DNA of 64,000 nt from Alphaproteobacteria bacterium (GCA_024280735.1 JAJRPO010000069.1:1-64000), one strand, 5' to 3'; shown: positions 1 through 10,393, counted from the stretch's first letter. The notes: a model not told the origin generated them from the letters alone. Program-made: numbers and translations.

Positions 1-142
1 ATGCCCGAAGACTAAAGACACTGAGCGGCCTCACACCGTTCGAATACATCTGCAAAATCTGGACATTAGAGCCGGAAAGGTTCACAATAAACCCGACCCA
101 CCACAAGCTGGGACTATACACCTAGGGCTTGACCATCAATAT

Positions 143-690
143 CTAGTTTTCCCCGTCGCTTTGCCATTCAGATTTGACCATTTTCTTGCGCGAGATGTCT
201 TGATAGCCAAGTCGCAGATAACGTGCGTGGGCGCGGGTGTTATTATCTGGAACAATCAGGCTGTTGCCGTTCGGTCCTTTATGCTTCTCGGCAAACTTTA
301 GCAAAGCCGAGCCAATCCCGTGGCCACTTTTATCGGCCAAGGTTGATAGAACAAATACATAACCGGTGCCGGGGGCCTCGTTTTCCAATTGTAAAAGCGG
401 TAAAAACATCGGCGGGACCGAAGGATCTACCGTGCCGGTTTTTCCGGTATCTGATGCATAATGAGACAGCCGGCAGGCGCTGCATCCCATTCCGCCACCC
501 ATGTGTTTGTGTAGGAGATACCGGAATCTTGATCTTGAACCCGCTCTAACCCGTAGTCCCATAAATCTTGCCTCGGTTCGGCCATACCTGCCCAGAAAAC
601 CTCTGTCATTCCTTCGGTTGCGCGGTTGATTAGGGGCACTAGAAATGCAGCATCCGCAAGGCGGGCAGGGCGGATTTGGATCGGGCTCAT
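143..690 (-). pseudogene. GNAT-family N-acetyltransferase, split into two frames by an apparent 1-nt frameshift
   Basis: ORF 427..690 (MSPIQIRPARLADAAFL...LIMHQIPEKP) and ORF 143..562 (...VPPMFLPLLQLENEAPGTGYVFVLSTLADKSGHGIGSALL...) are the N- and C-terminal halves of one GNAT domain. The frames join at the T-run 439-443. Confidence 0.75.
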
Positions 691-906
691 CGACGGTTCC
701 TTTGTGAAATTATGCGGCGTAAATCATTGAATTTAGGCTATATCCCCAGTTTTTTGGTGATGTGCCTTTTGTAACTCCGAGCGCCTTACCTGACTTCCTG
801 AGCGGCAATATTTCCCTTTGGTTAAAGGGCTTGTGTGCAGCCTACATGATAATGCCTGTTGGTGCGAATCTGAATGCGGAGAAATTATTTTGTGGTAAAC
901 ACGGGT

Positions 907-2211
907 ATGGCTGATTTATTTGACACATCCCCCGAACCGCAATCCGGAACTGCCCGCCCCGCGCCGCTGGCGGATCAATTGCGGCCGCGTAAATTTGACG
1001 AGGTGATTGGCCAGCAACATTTGTTAGGTGCCGATGGTGCGCTCAAGGTAATGTTGGAGAGCGGCAATCTGTCCTCGGTGATATTCTGGGGGCCGCCGGG
1101 CGTTGGCAAAACCACATTGGCAAAATTGTTGGCGGCTGAAACGGAAATGGAATTTGTGCAGATCAGCGCGATATTTTCCGGGATGCCGGAGCTGCGCAAG
1201 CTGTTCGAGGCGGCAAAACTGCGCCGTCAGACGGGGCGCGGCACGTTGCTGTTTGTTGATGAAATCCATCGTTTCAACAAAGCGCAGCAAGACGGGTTCT
1301 TGCCGCATATGGAAAACGGCACCATTGTTCTGGTGGGGGCCACCACGGAAAACCCGTCATTCGAGCTGAATGCGGCGGTAATGTCGCGCGCGCAGGTGAT
1401 GGTGTTGGAACGGTTTTCGCTGGCTGATCTGGAATTGATGGCGCAGCGGGCGGAAACGGTTTTGGGGCGTCCCTTGCCTCTGACTGCGGATGCGCGCGCG
1501 GCGGTGCTGGATATGGCGGATGGTGATGGGCGCGCGTTGCTGAACACATTAGAGCAATGTTATTCATGGAAAATCACGCAGCCTGTTTCGCGGGAAGAAT
1601 TATCCAAGCGCCTTTCCAAGCGTGCGCCTAAATATGACAAATCGGGCGAGGAGCATTATAACCTGATTTCTGCCTTGCATAAATCCGTGCGTGGCTCTGA
1701 TCCGGATGCGGCGGTGTATTGGTTTTGCCGAATGTTGGCAGGTGGCGAGGACCCGCGCTATCTTGCACGTCGCATAACGCGTATGGCGGTGGAGGATATT
1801 GGGCTGGCAGATCCACAAGCGCAGGAGATATGCCTCCAGTCGTGGCAGACGTTTGAACGCCTAGGTAGTCCAGAAGGCGAATTGGCGCTGGCGCAGGCGG
1901 TGATCTATTTGGCACTGGCACCAAAATCGAATGCCTCCTATGTCGCCTATAAGGCGGGCATGGCGGCGGCCCGTAAAACCGGTTCCTTGCCGCCGCCCAA
2001 ACATATCCTGAATGCGCCGACTCAGATGATGAAAGATCAGGGATATGGCGACGGCTATCAATATGACCATGATTCACCCGACGGATTCTCTGGCCAAAAC
2101 TATTTCCCCGATAGCGTGTCTCGGGAATCCTACTACTTACCCATAGATCGTGGGTTTGAACGCGACCTGAAAAAAAGGCTCGAATATTTCGCTAAAAGGC
2201 GTTTGAAATAG
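907..2211 (+). CDS. rarA: Replication-associated recombination protein A (RarA/MgsA AAA+ ATPase)
   Basis: Walker A GPPGVGKTTLAKLLA, DEIHRFNKAQQDGFLPHME, and C-terminal YKAGMAAARKTGSLPPPKHILNAPT. Start taken at the internal MADLFDTS. Confidence 0.93.
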   Translation: MADLFDTSPEPQSGTARPAPLADQLRPRKFDEVIGQQHLLGADGALKVMLESGNLSSVIFWGPPGVGKTTLAKLLAAETEMEFVQISAIFSGMPELRKLFEAAKLRRQTGRGTLLFVDEIHRFNKAQQDGFLPHMENGTIVLVGATTENPSFELNAAVMSRAQVMVLERFSLADLELMAQRAETVLGRPLPLTADARAAVLDMADGDGRALLNTLEQCYSWKITQPVSREELSKRLSKRAPKYDKSGEEHYNLISALHKSVRGSDPDAAVYWFCRMLAGGEDPRYLARRITRMAVEDIGLADPQAQEICLQSWQTFERLGSPEGELALAQAVIYLALAPKSNASYVAYKAGMAAARKTGSLPPPKHILNAPTQMMKDQGYGDGYQYDHDSPDGFSGQNYFPDSVSRESYYLPIDRGFERDLKKRLEYFAKRRLK

Positions 2212-2294
2212 TTCAAAGTTCTTTTTTTCAAAGGTATTTCAAGGTATTATGGGTTTACCGATGGATAAAATCAGAACCGGAAAAACCCACCGTT

Positions 2295-2675
2295 ATGCAG
2301 CCTTTGAACGTGCTTCAGATATTGTTTGTCTGTGAATTAAGTAAGACAACAGACACCAGAACCCGCGCAAATTTGCAGCGGAAAATGATGGCGTCCTGTG
2401 TCCACAAAAATATCAATGGGTTTTTTCTGTCACATGGCAACACCTATCTAGGGGTGTTCGAGGGGCCATCGAAGAAAGTGCTAGCACAGGTTGAGGGGCT
2501 GGTTCGCAAGGATTTTGTGATTTTCGTCGAAGCCCTGCACGAGAAAGAGATGCCAGCGCCGGAATGGCAGGCGTGGTTTCAGACCGGAAATAGCCTTGTT
2601 GATCTGCCCGCAGATCAAATTGCCCGGACAGAGGGGCTTGCGCAGATTGTCGAGCATAAGCTAAACGCGGGTTAG
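2295..2675 (+). CDS. BLUF-domain-like small protein (degenerate)
   Basis: About 90-aa BLUF-like pattern: NINGFFLSHGNTYLGVFEGPSKKV aligns by eye to the ItGlLly..g.F.Q.LEG core. Confidence 0.55.
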   Translation: MQPLNVLQILFVCELSKTTDTRTRANLQRKMMASCVHKNINGFFLSHGNTYLGVFEGPSKKVLAQVEGLVRKDFVIFVEALHEKEMPAPEWQAWFQTGNSLVDLPADQIARTEGLAQIVEHKLNAG

Positions 2676-2699
2676 AATTAACCCAAGCTCTGGTAAATC

Positions 2700-3077
2700 A
2701 TGCCCGCGTTATTACAAGTTGCCCTCGGCGGTGCCCTCGGCGCTATGCTCCGATTTTTGACTGTCCAGTACAGCATGCGGTTCTTTGGCGCGGGGTTTCC
2801 CTATGGTACAATGATTGTCAATGTTTTGGGGTCCTTTGTGATGGGGCTTTTTGCGGTCTATCTGATAGAGCGTCTGGGCGCGGTGCGGCTTGCGCCTTTT
2901 GTGTTAACGGGTGTGCTGGGCGGCTTTACGACTTTTTCGGCTTTTTCATTGGATTTGATCTATTTGATTGAGAAGATGCGTTTGGGGGCGGCGGTGATAT
3001 ATTTGGCGGGTTCGGTGGGGTTGTCGATCATGGCAGTTCTAATGGGAGTATTAATGATGCGGAGTGTGCTTTCATGA
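2700..3077 (+). CDS. crcB: Fluoride efflux transporter CrcB
   Basis: GGALGAMLRF, FPYGTMIVNVLGSFVMG, GVLGGFTTFSAFSLD. Confidence 0.93.
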   Translation: MPALLQVALGGALGAMLRFLTVQYSMRFFGAGFPYGTMIVNVLGSFVMGLFAVYLIERLGAVRLAPFVLTGVLGGFTTFSAFSLDLIYLIEKMRLGAAVIYLAGSVGLSIMAVLMGVLMMRSVLS

Positions 3078-4120
3078 GCGGTGTACAACATATTGAAGTG
3101 GTCGAGGATATGGCCGATCAGCGGCTGGATCGTTGGTTGAAACGGCTGTTCCCTCAGGTGTCACAGGGGCGCATCGAGAAGATGTGCCGCAAGGGTGATA
3201 TTCGGGTGGATAAAGGGCGGGTCAAAGCGAACACACGCCTGCTGGAGGGTCAGATCGTGCGGGTGCCGCCGATGCCGGAAGCAGGGACACAAGCGCAAAA
3301 GTCGGACAGCCTGCGGGTGTCTGACGCAGATGCCGAGATGATACAGGCTTGCGTGATTTACCGCGACGATGATGTGATCGTGCTGAACAAGCCGGCAGGT
3401 CTGCCGGTGCAGGGTGGTTCCGGCCATACGCGCCATGTGGATGGTTTGGCCGAGGCGTTGAAATTTGGCAATGAAGATAAGCCCAAGCTGGTGCATCGCC
3501 TGGACAAGGATACCAGTGGTGTCTTGCTGCTGGCGCGCAACGGCCGTGCGGCGGCGGGGCTGGCCAAGGCTTTCCAGTCGCGCAATACCCGCAAGATTTA
3601 CTGGGCTGCGGTTGCGGGTTGTCCTAACCCATCGATGGGGACCATTCGATTTGGTTTGGTTAAAGGGGCGGGTCACGGACCAAACGGTGCCGGCGAGAAA
3701 ATGCGCTGCATTCATCCCCAAAACATTGAAAGCATCCCCGGTGCCAAACGCGCCACCACCGATTACGCGGTGATCGAGGCCGTGGGCAAGCGTATGGCTT
3801 GGGTGGCTTTGGTGCCGATTACGGGGCGCACCCATCAATTGCGCGCCCATATGGCGGAAATTGGTCATCCAGTGATTGGCGATGGTAAATATGGCACCAA
3901 TTCACAGGTGAATGAGGGCGAGGGCTGGGGGTCGCAACTGGGCGGTTCAGTCAGTCGTAAAATGCACCTTCATGCGCGCTCGATTACCTTGCAACACCCG
4001 CGCACCCGGCGCGAAATGAGTTTTACTGCCGATCTGCCGGGCCACATGAAAAGCACTTGGGATTTCTTTGGCTTTAGCATTGGCGAGGCCCCGACCGACC
4101 CGTTCGAGGATATGGAATGA
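3074..4120 (+). CDS. rluC: RluA/RluC-family pseudouridine synthase
   Basis: N-terminal S4 domain, PKLVHRLDKDTSGVLLLARN, ITGRTHQLRAHMAEIGHPVIGDGKYG. Confidence 0.88.
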   Translation: MSGVQHIEVVEDMADQRLDRWLKRLFPQVSQGRIEKMCRKGDIRVDKGRVKANTRLLEGQIVRVPPMPEAGTQAQKSDSLRVSDADAEMIQACVIYRDDDVIVLNKPAGLPVQGGSGHTRHVDGLAEALKFGNEDKPKLVHRLDKDTSGVLLLARNGRAAAGLAKAFQSRNTRKIYWAAVAGCPNPSMGTIRFGLVKGAGHGPNGAGEKMRCIHPQNIESIPGAKRATTDYAVIEAVGKRMAWVALVPITGRTHQLRAHMAEIGHPVIGDGKYGTNSQVNEGEGWGSQLGGSVSRKMHLHARSITLQHPRTRREMSFTADLPGHMKSTWDFFGFSIGEAPTDPFEDME

Positions 4121-4800
4121 GCGCGCCCCTGCGGTTGGTGGTGTTTGACATGGACGGCACGTTGATCGACAGCGCGGCGTTTATTCAGCGCGCGATGATT
4201 TACGCTTGCGAAACCGCCGGGCATCGTGCCCCGACGCCACAGGCCGTGCGCTCTATTATCGGGCTGTCCTTACCGCAAGCGGTGTCAAAGCTGATGCCTG
4301 ATCTGGCTGAGGCCGAGGTTCTGGACGCAGCCGAGCTGTATAAAAAATGTTTCATTGAACTGCGGGAAAAGCAGGGCGAAGGCAATGTTTCGATGTACGC
4401 GGGCGCGCATCAGGCGTTGCTTGATCTACACGGGCGTGACGAGGTTCTGTTGGGGCTGGCGACGGGCAAAGCCATGCGCGGGGTCGAGCATTCGTTCAAG
4501 CAACATGACATCGGGCATTTCTTTCAAACGGTACAGTCGTCGGACGGGCATCCCTCCAAGCCGCATCCTTCGATGTTGGAACAAACCCTGCGTGACACAG
4601 GGGCAGAGGCCCATCATGCGGTGATGATTGGTGACACGTCTTATGACATCGAGATGGGCGTTGCTGCGGGTTTCATGACCATTGGCGTGCGCTGGGGCTA
4701 TCATTCGGATGATATTTTGACCCAATCCGGTGCGGATGTTTTGATTGATGATTACAGTCAGTTGAAGGGGGCTCTCGAGCAGCTATGGGCGCGCTCATGA
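4117..4800 (+). CDS. HAD-family hydrolase (phosphoglycolate phosphatase-like)
   Basis: VFDMDGTLIDS and MIGDTSYDIEMGVAAG motifs; ATGA overlap with the upstream gene. Confidence 0.85.
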   Translation: MSAPLRLVVFDMDGTLIDSAAFIQRAMIYACETAGHRAPTPQAVRSIIGLSLPQAVSKLMPDLAEAEVLDAAELYKKCFIELREKQGEGNVSMYAGAHQALLDLHGRDEVLLGLATGKAMRGVEHSFKQHDIGHFFQTVQSSDGHPSKPHPSMLEQTLRDTGAEAHHAVMIGDTSYDIEMGVAAGFMTIGVRWGYHSDDILTQSGADVLIDDYSQLKGALEQLWARS

Positions 4801-5513
4801 CCCCGTCGTTGAAAAAGCGTTTCTGGGATGCGGCCCATGTTGTGGATTTTGACCATGGTTTTGGTGTGGCGCTGGATGGGCGGCAATTAAAGACCCCCGC
4901 CAAGGCTGACCTTGTGGTTCCAGTGCGTTCGATTGCAGAAATGATTGCTGCCGAATGGGGCGCGCAGCAGGATAAGGTTGACCCCGAGTCGATGCCTGCG
5001 ACCCGCTGGGCGAATTCGGCTATCGACAAGGTTTCCGTGCAGCGCTCTGACGTCATTGACATGCTGGCAGAGTACGGCGGCAGTGATCTGTTGTGTTATC
5101 GGGCGGATCATCCCGAGGCGTTGTTTGAACAGCAAGCAAAAGCATGGGATCCAGTGCTGGAATGGGCAAAAAACAGCCTGAATGTACCGCTTGAAACAAC
5201 ACGCGGTATTCTGCCGATAGAGCAACCGAATCAGTCGCTGGAAAACTTGAGTGTCGCGCTTCAGGCGCTTGATTCTTATGAAGTTGCGGCGATTCATGAC
5301 ATGATCTGTATTACAGGCTCGTTGGTTTTGGCATTGGCCGTATCTGAAGGGGCCTTGGATGCGCAAGTGGCATGGGAAAACAGCCGAATTGATGAAGAAT
5401 GGCAGGTAAAACTCTGGGGGCAGGATGATGAAGCAGTTATTTCGGCCAAGGCGAAACAGGAAAGTTTTGCTTTTGCGCACTCAATTTTGTTGCATTTAAG
5501 GGCAAATGTCTGA
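4797..5513 (+). CDS. ATP12-family F1-ATPase assembly chaperone
   Basis: KRFWDAAHVVDFDHGFGVALDGRQLKTPAKADLVVP and DLLCYRADHPEALFEQQAKAWDPVLEWA; ATGA overlap at 4797-4800. Confidence 0.88.
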   Translation: MTPSLKKRFWDAAHVVDFDHGFGVALDGRQLKTPAKADLVVPVRSIAEMIAAEWGAQQDKVDPESMPATRWANSAIDKVSVQRSDVIDMLAEYGGSDLLCYRADHPEALFEQQAKAWDPVLEWAKNSLNVPLETTRGILPIEQPNQSLENLSVALQALDSYEVAAIHDMICITGSLVLALAVSEGALDAQVAWENSRIDEEWQVKLWGQDDEAVISAKAKQESFAFAHSILLHLRANV

Positions 5514-5822
5514 AATTCCGCACACATAGGACAAGTATACTGTCCCATATTGCCCGGCAAGCGTCCCGCCAGTAAGCGGATAATGCCCAGATTACCAAAA
5601 TGGACCCCGGAAATTAGGTCAGCCAAGGCACCCTAAGTAGATTACATGTGAACTTTCCCCAAATATTCACCCAATATTTTCCCAGAATTCACCCTTGACC
5701 TGCCCCCCCAACCCGAACCAAAATACCCAATGTTCTTAAAGGTTTCTTTAGAACACAAAAACTTGGCCCTAACCGGCCAATAAACCGCCACAAAAGTGGC
5801 GGTACATCAGGAAGAGGTAAAA

Positions 5823-6842
5823 ATGAAAAAAACAACATTCTTAAGCACTGTTGCTGCTGCGACTTTGGTTGCTGGTTTTGCAAGTGCCGGTACGCTTGAC
5901 GACGTAAAAGCCAAAGGCTTTCTGCAATGCGGCGTTTCCACTGGTATCGTTGGTTTTGCTATGGCGGATGCCAACGGCGTATGGGGCGGCTTTGATGTTG
6001 CCATCTGTCGCGCTGTTGCTGCGGCTGTTCTGGGCGATCCACAAGCTGTTAAATTCACACCAACCACCGGTAAAACTCGTTTTACTGCGCTGGCTTCTGG
6101 TGAAATTGACATGCTGGCCCGTAACACCACATGGACCTTCTCACGCGACGTTGACCTGAAGTTCACCTTTGTTGGTGTTAACTACTATGATGGTCAAGGC
6201 TTCATGGCCCCTAAAGAACTGGGTGTTTCATCCGCCAAAGATCTGGATGGCGCAACTGTTTGTATCCAAACCGGTACAACAACCGAGCTGAACCTGGCTG
6301 ACTATTTCCGCACAAACAACATCTCCTATGAGCCAGTGCCGATTGAAACCAACGCAGAAGCACAACAGCAGTACCTTGCTGGCGCATGTGATGTTTTCAC
6401 AACCGACGCATCTGGCCTAGCCGCTACGCGTGCGACATTTGAAAACCCGGATGACCACATTGTTCTGCCGGAAATCATTTCCAAAGAGCCACTCGGCCCA
6501 CTCGTTCGCCATGGCGACGACCAATGGGGTGACGTTGTTCGCTGGACATTGAACGCATTGATCGCAGCTGAAGAGCTGGGCATCACATCTGCAAATGTTG
6601 GCGAGTCTTCCATGGAAGCTGGCAACAACCCGGAAATCAACCGTCTGCTGGGTACCGAAGGTAACCTGGGCGAGATGCTGGGTCTGTCCGCAGATTGGGG
6701 CAAGAACGCGATTGCCGCTGGTGGTAACTACGGCGAGATCTTCGAGAAGAACATTGGTGAAAATACACCAATCGGCCTGTCTCGTGGTCTGAATGCACAG
6801 TGGACAGACGGTGGTCTGATCTACACTCCTCCTTTCCGTTAA
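5823..6842 (+). CDS. bztA: General L-amino acid ABC transporter substrate-binding protein (AapJ/BztA-like)
   Basis: Signal peptide; DVKAKGFLQCGVSTGIVGFAMADANGVWGGFDVAICRAVAAAVLGD; C-terminal GGLIYTPPFR. Start at MKKTTF after GAAGAGG. Confidence 0.9.
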   Translation: MKKTTFLSTVAAATLVAGFASAGTLDDVKAKGFLQCGVSTGIVGFAMADANGVWGGFDVAICRAVAAAVLGDPQAVKFTPTTGKTRFTALASGEIDMLARNTTWTFSRDVDLKFTFVGVNYYDGQGFMAPKELGVSSAKDLDGATVCIQTGTTTELNLADYFRTNNISYEPVPIETNAEAQQQYLAGACDVFTTDASGLAATRATFENPDDHIVLPEIISKEPLGPLVRHGDDQWGDVVRWTLNALIAAEELGITSANVGESSMEAGNNPEINRLLGTEGNLGEMLGLSADWGKNAIAAGGNYGEIFEKNIGENTPIGLSRGLNAQWTDGGLIYTPPFR

Positions 6843-6852
6843 GGACTAGAGG

Positions 6853-6886
6853 AAAAAGGCGCAACCTCGGTTGCGCCTTTTTTTTT
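6853..6886 (+). terminator. Intrinsic-terminator-like hairpin between bztA and bztB
   Basis: GGCGCAACC (6858-6866) / TC / GGTTGCGCC (6869-6877) followed by a run of T. Confidence 0.85.
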
Positions 6887-6991
6887 ACTCAACTGAATAT
6901 CAATATTCAAAAATGATCCGCTCGTAAACTTTCGCACAGACGATCTCCGAGGCGGGACATATTCAACCGACAACACAGGGAGAGTAGACAG

Positions 6992-8209
6992 ATGTCTGCA
7001 ATAACCGATCCTCCGAAGGACGGCTTCAACCTGAGCATGCTCATATATGATTCCCGCTATCGGTCCATGACCATCCAGATAGTGGCGTTAATATTGTTTT
7101 TGCTCGGTGTAGGCTGGCTCGCAAGCAACGCGGCTAATAACCTCGCTGCTCTTGGCAAACCCTTGGGTTTCCGATTTCTAAGTGATCCAGCGGGTTATGA
7201 TATTAACCAACGCCTGATCGAATATAACAGCCAAATGAGTCACGGACGTGCGGCCATTGTTGGCCTGTTGAACACGTTGCTAGTGGCCGTAATGGGCTGT
7301 TTGCTGGCAACGGTTCTGGGGGTTACGATTGGTGTTTTGCGCCTGTCGAACAACTGGCTGGTTGCCCGCTTGATGACGCTTTACATTGAAACACTGCGCA
7401 ATGTGCCTGTGTTGTTGTGGATCGTGCTGATGATGGCCGTGTTCATCGAAAGCTTCCCCCAACCCAAAGAGTTCCGTGGCGATAATGCGACGGCATCGAT
7501 GTATTTGTGGGATTCAGTGGCGCTGACCAATCGGGGGTTCTACATCCCCAAGCCGGAATTCTTTGACGGCTCGATGATTGTGGTGGCGACGTTCATTCTG
7601 TCGATTGTGGCAATTTTTGTGTTTGGCAGATGGTCCAAAGCACGCCAAGAAAACACCGGCCAAATTCTACCAAATGGGTGGATCAAGCTGGCGATCTTCT
7701 TTGTGCCGTCGATCATCGTCTTTTTCATCATGGGCGGCCCGATCGGGCTGGAACTGCCAGCATTGAAGGGCTTTAACTTCAAGGGCGGTTTTTACATGCG
7801 GAACTCGCTGATCGCACTTTGGCTGGCCCTGTCGTTCTATACGGCGGCGTTTATTGCCGAGAATGTGCGGGCGGGCATCCAAGCGGTGGCTAAAGGGCAG
7901 TCCGAGGCTGCTGCGGCACTGGGTTTGCGCGATAACCGCACCATGAGCCTTGTGATTCTACCCCAAGCGCTGCGGGTGATTATTCCCCCGCTGATTTCGC
8001 AATATCTGAACCTGACCAAAAACTCGTCTTTGGCGATTGCGGTGGGTTATATGGATATTACCGGAACTCTTGGCGGGATCACCCTGAACCAGACAGGCCG
8101 CGAGATGGAATGCCTGTTGTTGTTGATGTTGTGCTATCTGATTATCAGCCTGTCGATTTCCGGCGTGATGAACTGGTACAATGAATCTGTTAAGTTGAAG
8201 GAGCGGTAG
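6992..8209 (+). CDS. bztB: Amino acid ABC transporter permease (BztB/AapQ-like)
   Basis: ETLRNVPVLLWIVLMM, LPQALRVIIPPLISQYLNLTKNSSLAIAVGYMDITG; follows bztA. Confidence 0.9.
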   Translation: MSAITDPPKDGFNLSMLIYDSRYRSMTIQIVALILFLLGVGWLASNAANNLAALGKPLGFRFLSDPAGYDINQRLIEYNSQMSHGRAAIVGLLNTLLVAVMGCLLATVLGVTIGVLRLSNNWLVARLMTLYIETLRNVPVLLWIVLMMAVFIESFPQPKEFRGDNATASMYLWDSVALTNRGFYIPKPEFFDGSMIVVATFILSIVAIFVFGRWSKARQENTGQILPNGWIKLAIFFVPSIIVFFIMGGPIGLELPALKGFNFKGGFYMRNSLIALWLALSFYTAAFIAENVRAGIQAVAKGQSEAAAALGLRDNRTMSLVILPQALRVIIPPLISQYLNLTKNSSLAIAVGYMDITGTLGGITLNQTGREMECLLLLMLCYLIISLSISGVMNWYNESVKLKER

Positions 8210-8210
8210 T

Positions 8211-9557
8211 ATGTCAAACCAACCTTATGTCCGCACCGATATGTTGCCAGAGCAGGCGCCTCCGAGCACTGCTTCGGGACCGATTGCATGGATGCGCGAT
8301 AGGCTTTTCTCGTCCATCCCCAATGCAATCCTGACCATTGTATCGGCCTATCTGATCTTTAATGTTTTGCATGAAATTCTGCCTTGGGTGTTCAAGTCGT
8401 CTTGGGCGGCAGGATCACTGTCAGAATGCCGTATTGCAATCAAAGAGACCTATGGCGCCGATGCGACCGGTGCTTGTTGGGCCGTTATCCGCGAGCGCTA
8501 TTTGCAGCTGCTCTATGGTTTTTACCCGCCTTTCCCTGGTGGTGAAGCCAATGGGTCTGTTGCCGTAGACGGCAGCATGATGGCCTATTTTCGTGTCAAC
8601 CTGACCTTTGTGTTGATGTTGGTGGCGATTGCACCGTTGTTGTTCCCGTCTTTGCCACGCAAAATCATCTGGTTCTCGGCGTTCTTTCCGTTTCTGGCAT
8701 TCTGGCTGTTGTGGGGGGGGTCAATCTGGCCGCCGCTGATGGCGTTGGCAGGGTTTGCCCTTGGCGCCGTTGCTTTTGGGATCATTGGTAAAGCGGTCAA
8801 CTCGCTTGCCGGTGTCATTGCCGCAATTGCGGTGCCGGTGTTGTGGTGGTTGCTGTTGTCATCATCCGTTGCCGATATCCTGCACAGCATTGCGCCGATC
8901 GGGATACTTGATGTTGCCTCTGACCGGTTTGGCGGCTTTACGCTGTCGATCATTATCGGGGTAACGGGGATCGCTTTGTCATTGCCTATGGGTATTCTGC
9001 TGGCCTTGGGCCGTCAGTCTGACATGATGATCATCAAAGCAATGTGCGTCGGCTTTATCGAGTTCATTCGCGGTGTGCCTTTGATTACACTGTTGTTTGT
9101 GGCGTCGGTTCTGCTGAGCTATTTCTTACCACCAAACACCAGTTTCGATCTGATCTTGCGGGTTGTAATCATGGTGACGATCTTTGCTGCCGCTTATATG
9201 GCAGAGGTTGTGCGTGGTGGTTTGGCAGCTTTGCCGACTGGCCAATATGAGGCGGCGGATTCGCTGGGACTGGATTATTGGAAAGCAACACGGCTGATTA
9301 CCTTGCCGCAAGCGCTGAAAATCTCGATCCCGGGGATTGTGTCTACCTTTATCGGGCTGTTCAAGGATACGACCCTTGTGTCGATCATTGGCCTGCTGGA
9401 CCCGATTGGTCTGACCAACGTCATTCGTGGGGATACAAACTGGAACGGTATCGTGTGGGAGCTGTACGGCTTTATCGCGCTTATCTTCTTTCTGTTCTGT
9501 TTCTCTATGTCACGCTATTCCATGTTTCTTGAGCGCAAGCTTAAGACCGGACACTAA
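8211..9557 (+). CDS. bztC: Amino acid ABC transporter permease (BztC/AapM-like)
   Basis: EFIRGVPLITLLFVASVLLSYFLPP, YMAEVVRGGLAALPTGQYEAADSLGL. Confidence 0.9.
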   Translation: MSNQPYVRTDMLPEQAPPSTASGPIAWMRDRLFSSIPNAILTIVSAYLIFNVLHEILPWVFKSSWAAGSLSECRIAIKETYGADATGACWAVIRERYLQLLYGFYPPFPGGEANGSVAVDGSMMAYFRVNLTFVLMLVAIAPLLFPSLPRKIIWFSAFFPFLAFWLLWGGSIWPPLMALAGFALGAVAFGIIGKAVNSLAGVIAAIAVPVLWWLLLSSSVADILHSIAPIGILDVASDRFGGFTLSIIIGVTGIALSLPMGILLALGRQSDMMIIKAMCVGFIEFIRGVPLITLLFVASVLLSYFLPPNTSFDLILRVVIMVTIFAAAYMAEVVRGGLAALPTGQYEAADSLGLDYWKATRLITLPQALKISIPGIVSTFIGLFKDTTLVSIIGLLDPIGLTNVIRGDTNWNGIVWELYGFIALIFFLFCFSMSRYSMFLERKLKTGH

Positions 9558-9572
9558 AAAGGAGCCTATAAT

Positions 9573-10343
9573 ATGACTCAAGCACAACAAGCAAACGGTC
9601 TGAGCGACGAAACCGCCATTCAGATCACGGGTATGAACAAATGGTACGGGGCGTTTCACGTTTTGCGTGACATCGACCTGACCGTTGCACGCGGTGAGCG
9701 GATCGTTATTGCGGGGCCTTCGGGTTCCGGAAAATCGACCCTGATCCGCTGCATCAATGCCCTGGAGGAACACCAGCAGGGCCAGATCATTGTCGATGGC
9801 ACTGAGTTGACCTCGGATCTGAAAAACATCGACAAAATCCGGCGCGAGGTTGGCATGTGCTTTCAGCACTTTAACCTGTTCCCGCATCTGTCCATTCTGG
9901 ACAACCTGACTTTGGCACCGATCTGGGTTCGCAAGACCCCCAAGAAAGAAGCCGAAGAAGTGGCGATGCATTATCTGGAAAAGGTGAAAATCCCCGAGCA
10001 GGCCGATAAATTCCCCGGTCAGCTTTCCGGTGGTCAGCAACAGCGGGTGGCGATTGCGCGTTCCTTGTGCATGAAGCCGCGTATCATGTTGTTTGACGAA
10101 CCAACCTCGGCACTTGATCCGGAAATGATCAAAGAGGTTCTGGATACCATGGTGGAACTGGCCGACGAGGGCATGACCATGTTGGTTGTGACCCACGAGA
10201 TGGGCTTCGCGCGCCAAGTGGCGCACCGGGTGATCTTTATGGATCAGGGCCAGATTGTAGAGCAAAACGAGCCGGAAGAGTTCTTTAACAATCCACAATC
10301 AGAGCGGACCAAATTGTTCCTGAGCCAGATTTTGGGTCACTAA
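9573..10343 (+). CDS. bztD: Amino acid ABC transporter ATP-binding protein (BztD/AapP-like)
   Basis: [58 protein letters not shown]. Confidence 0.93.
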   Translation: MTQAQQANGLSDETAIQITGMNKWYGAFHVLRDIDLTVARGERIVIAGPSGSGKSTLIRCINALEEHQQGQIIVDGTELTSDLKNIDKIRREVGMCFQHFNLFPHLSILDNLTLAPIWVRKTPKKEAEEVAMHYLEKVKIPEQADKFPGQLSGGQQQRVAIARSLCMKPRIMLFDEPTSALDPEMIKEVLDTMVELADEGMTMLVVTHEMGFARQVAHRVIFMDQGQIVEQNEPEEFFNNPQSERTKLFLSQILGH

Positions 10344-10363
10344 CAACGGTTACAATATTTTTG

Positions 10364-10393
10364 AAAGGCCCGTCATTTGGCGGGCCTTTTTTT
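10364..10393 (+). terminator. Intrinsic terminator after bztD
   Basis: GGCCCG (10367-10372) / CGGGCC (10381-10386) followed by T7. Confidence 0.8.

Noticed and set aside
1227-2077. Minus-strand ORFs of up to 149 aa inside rarA
   Set aside because: Antisense shadows of a highly conserved AAA+ gene.
3161-3868. 235-aa minus-strand ORF inside the rluC-like gene
   Set aside because: Fully antisense to a strongly supported pseudouridine synthase, with His/Arg-rich shadow composition and no domain.
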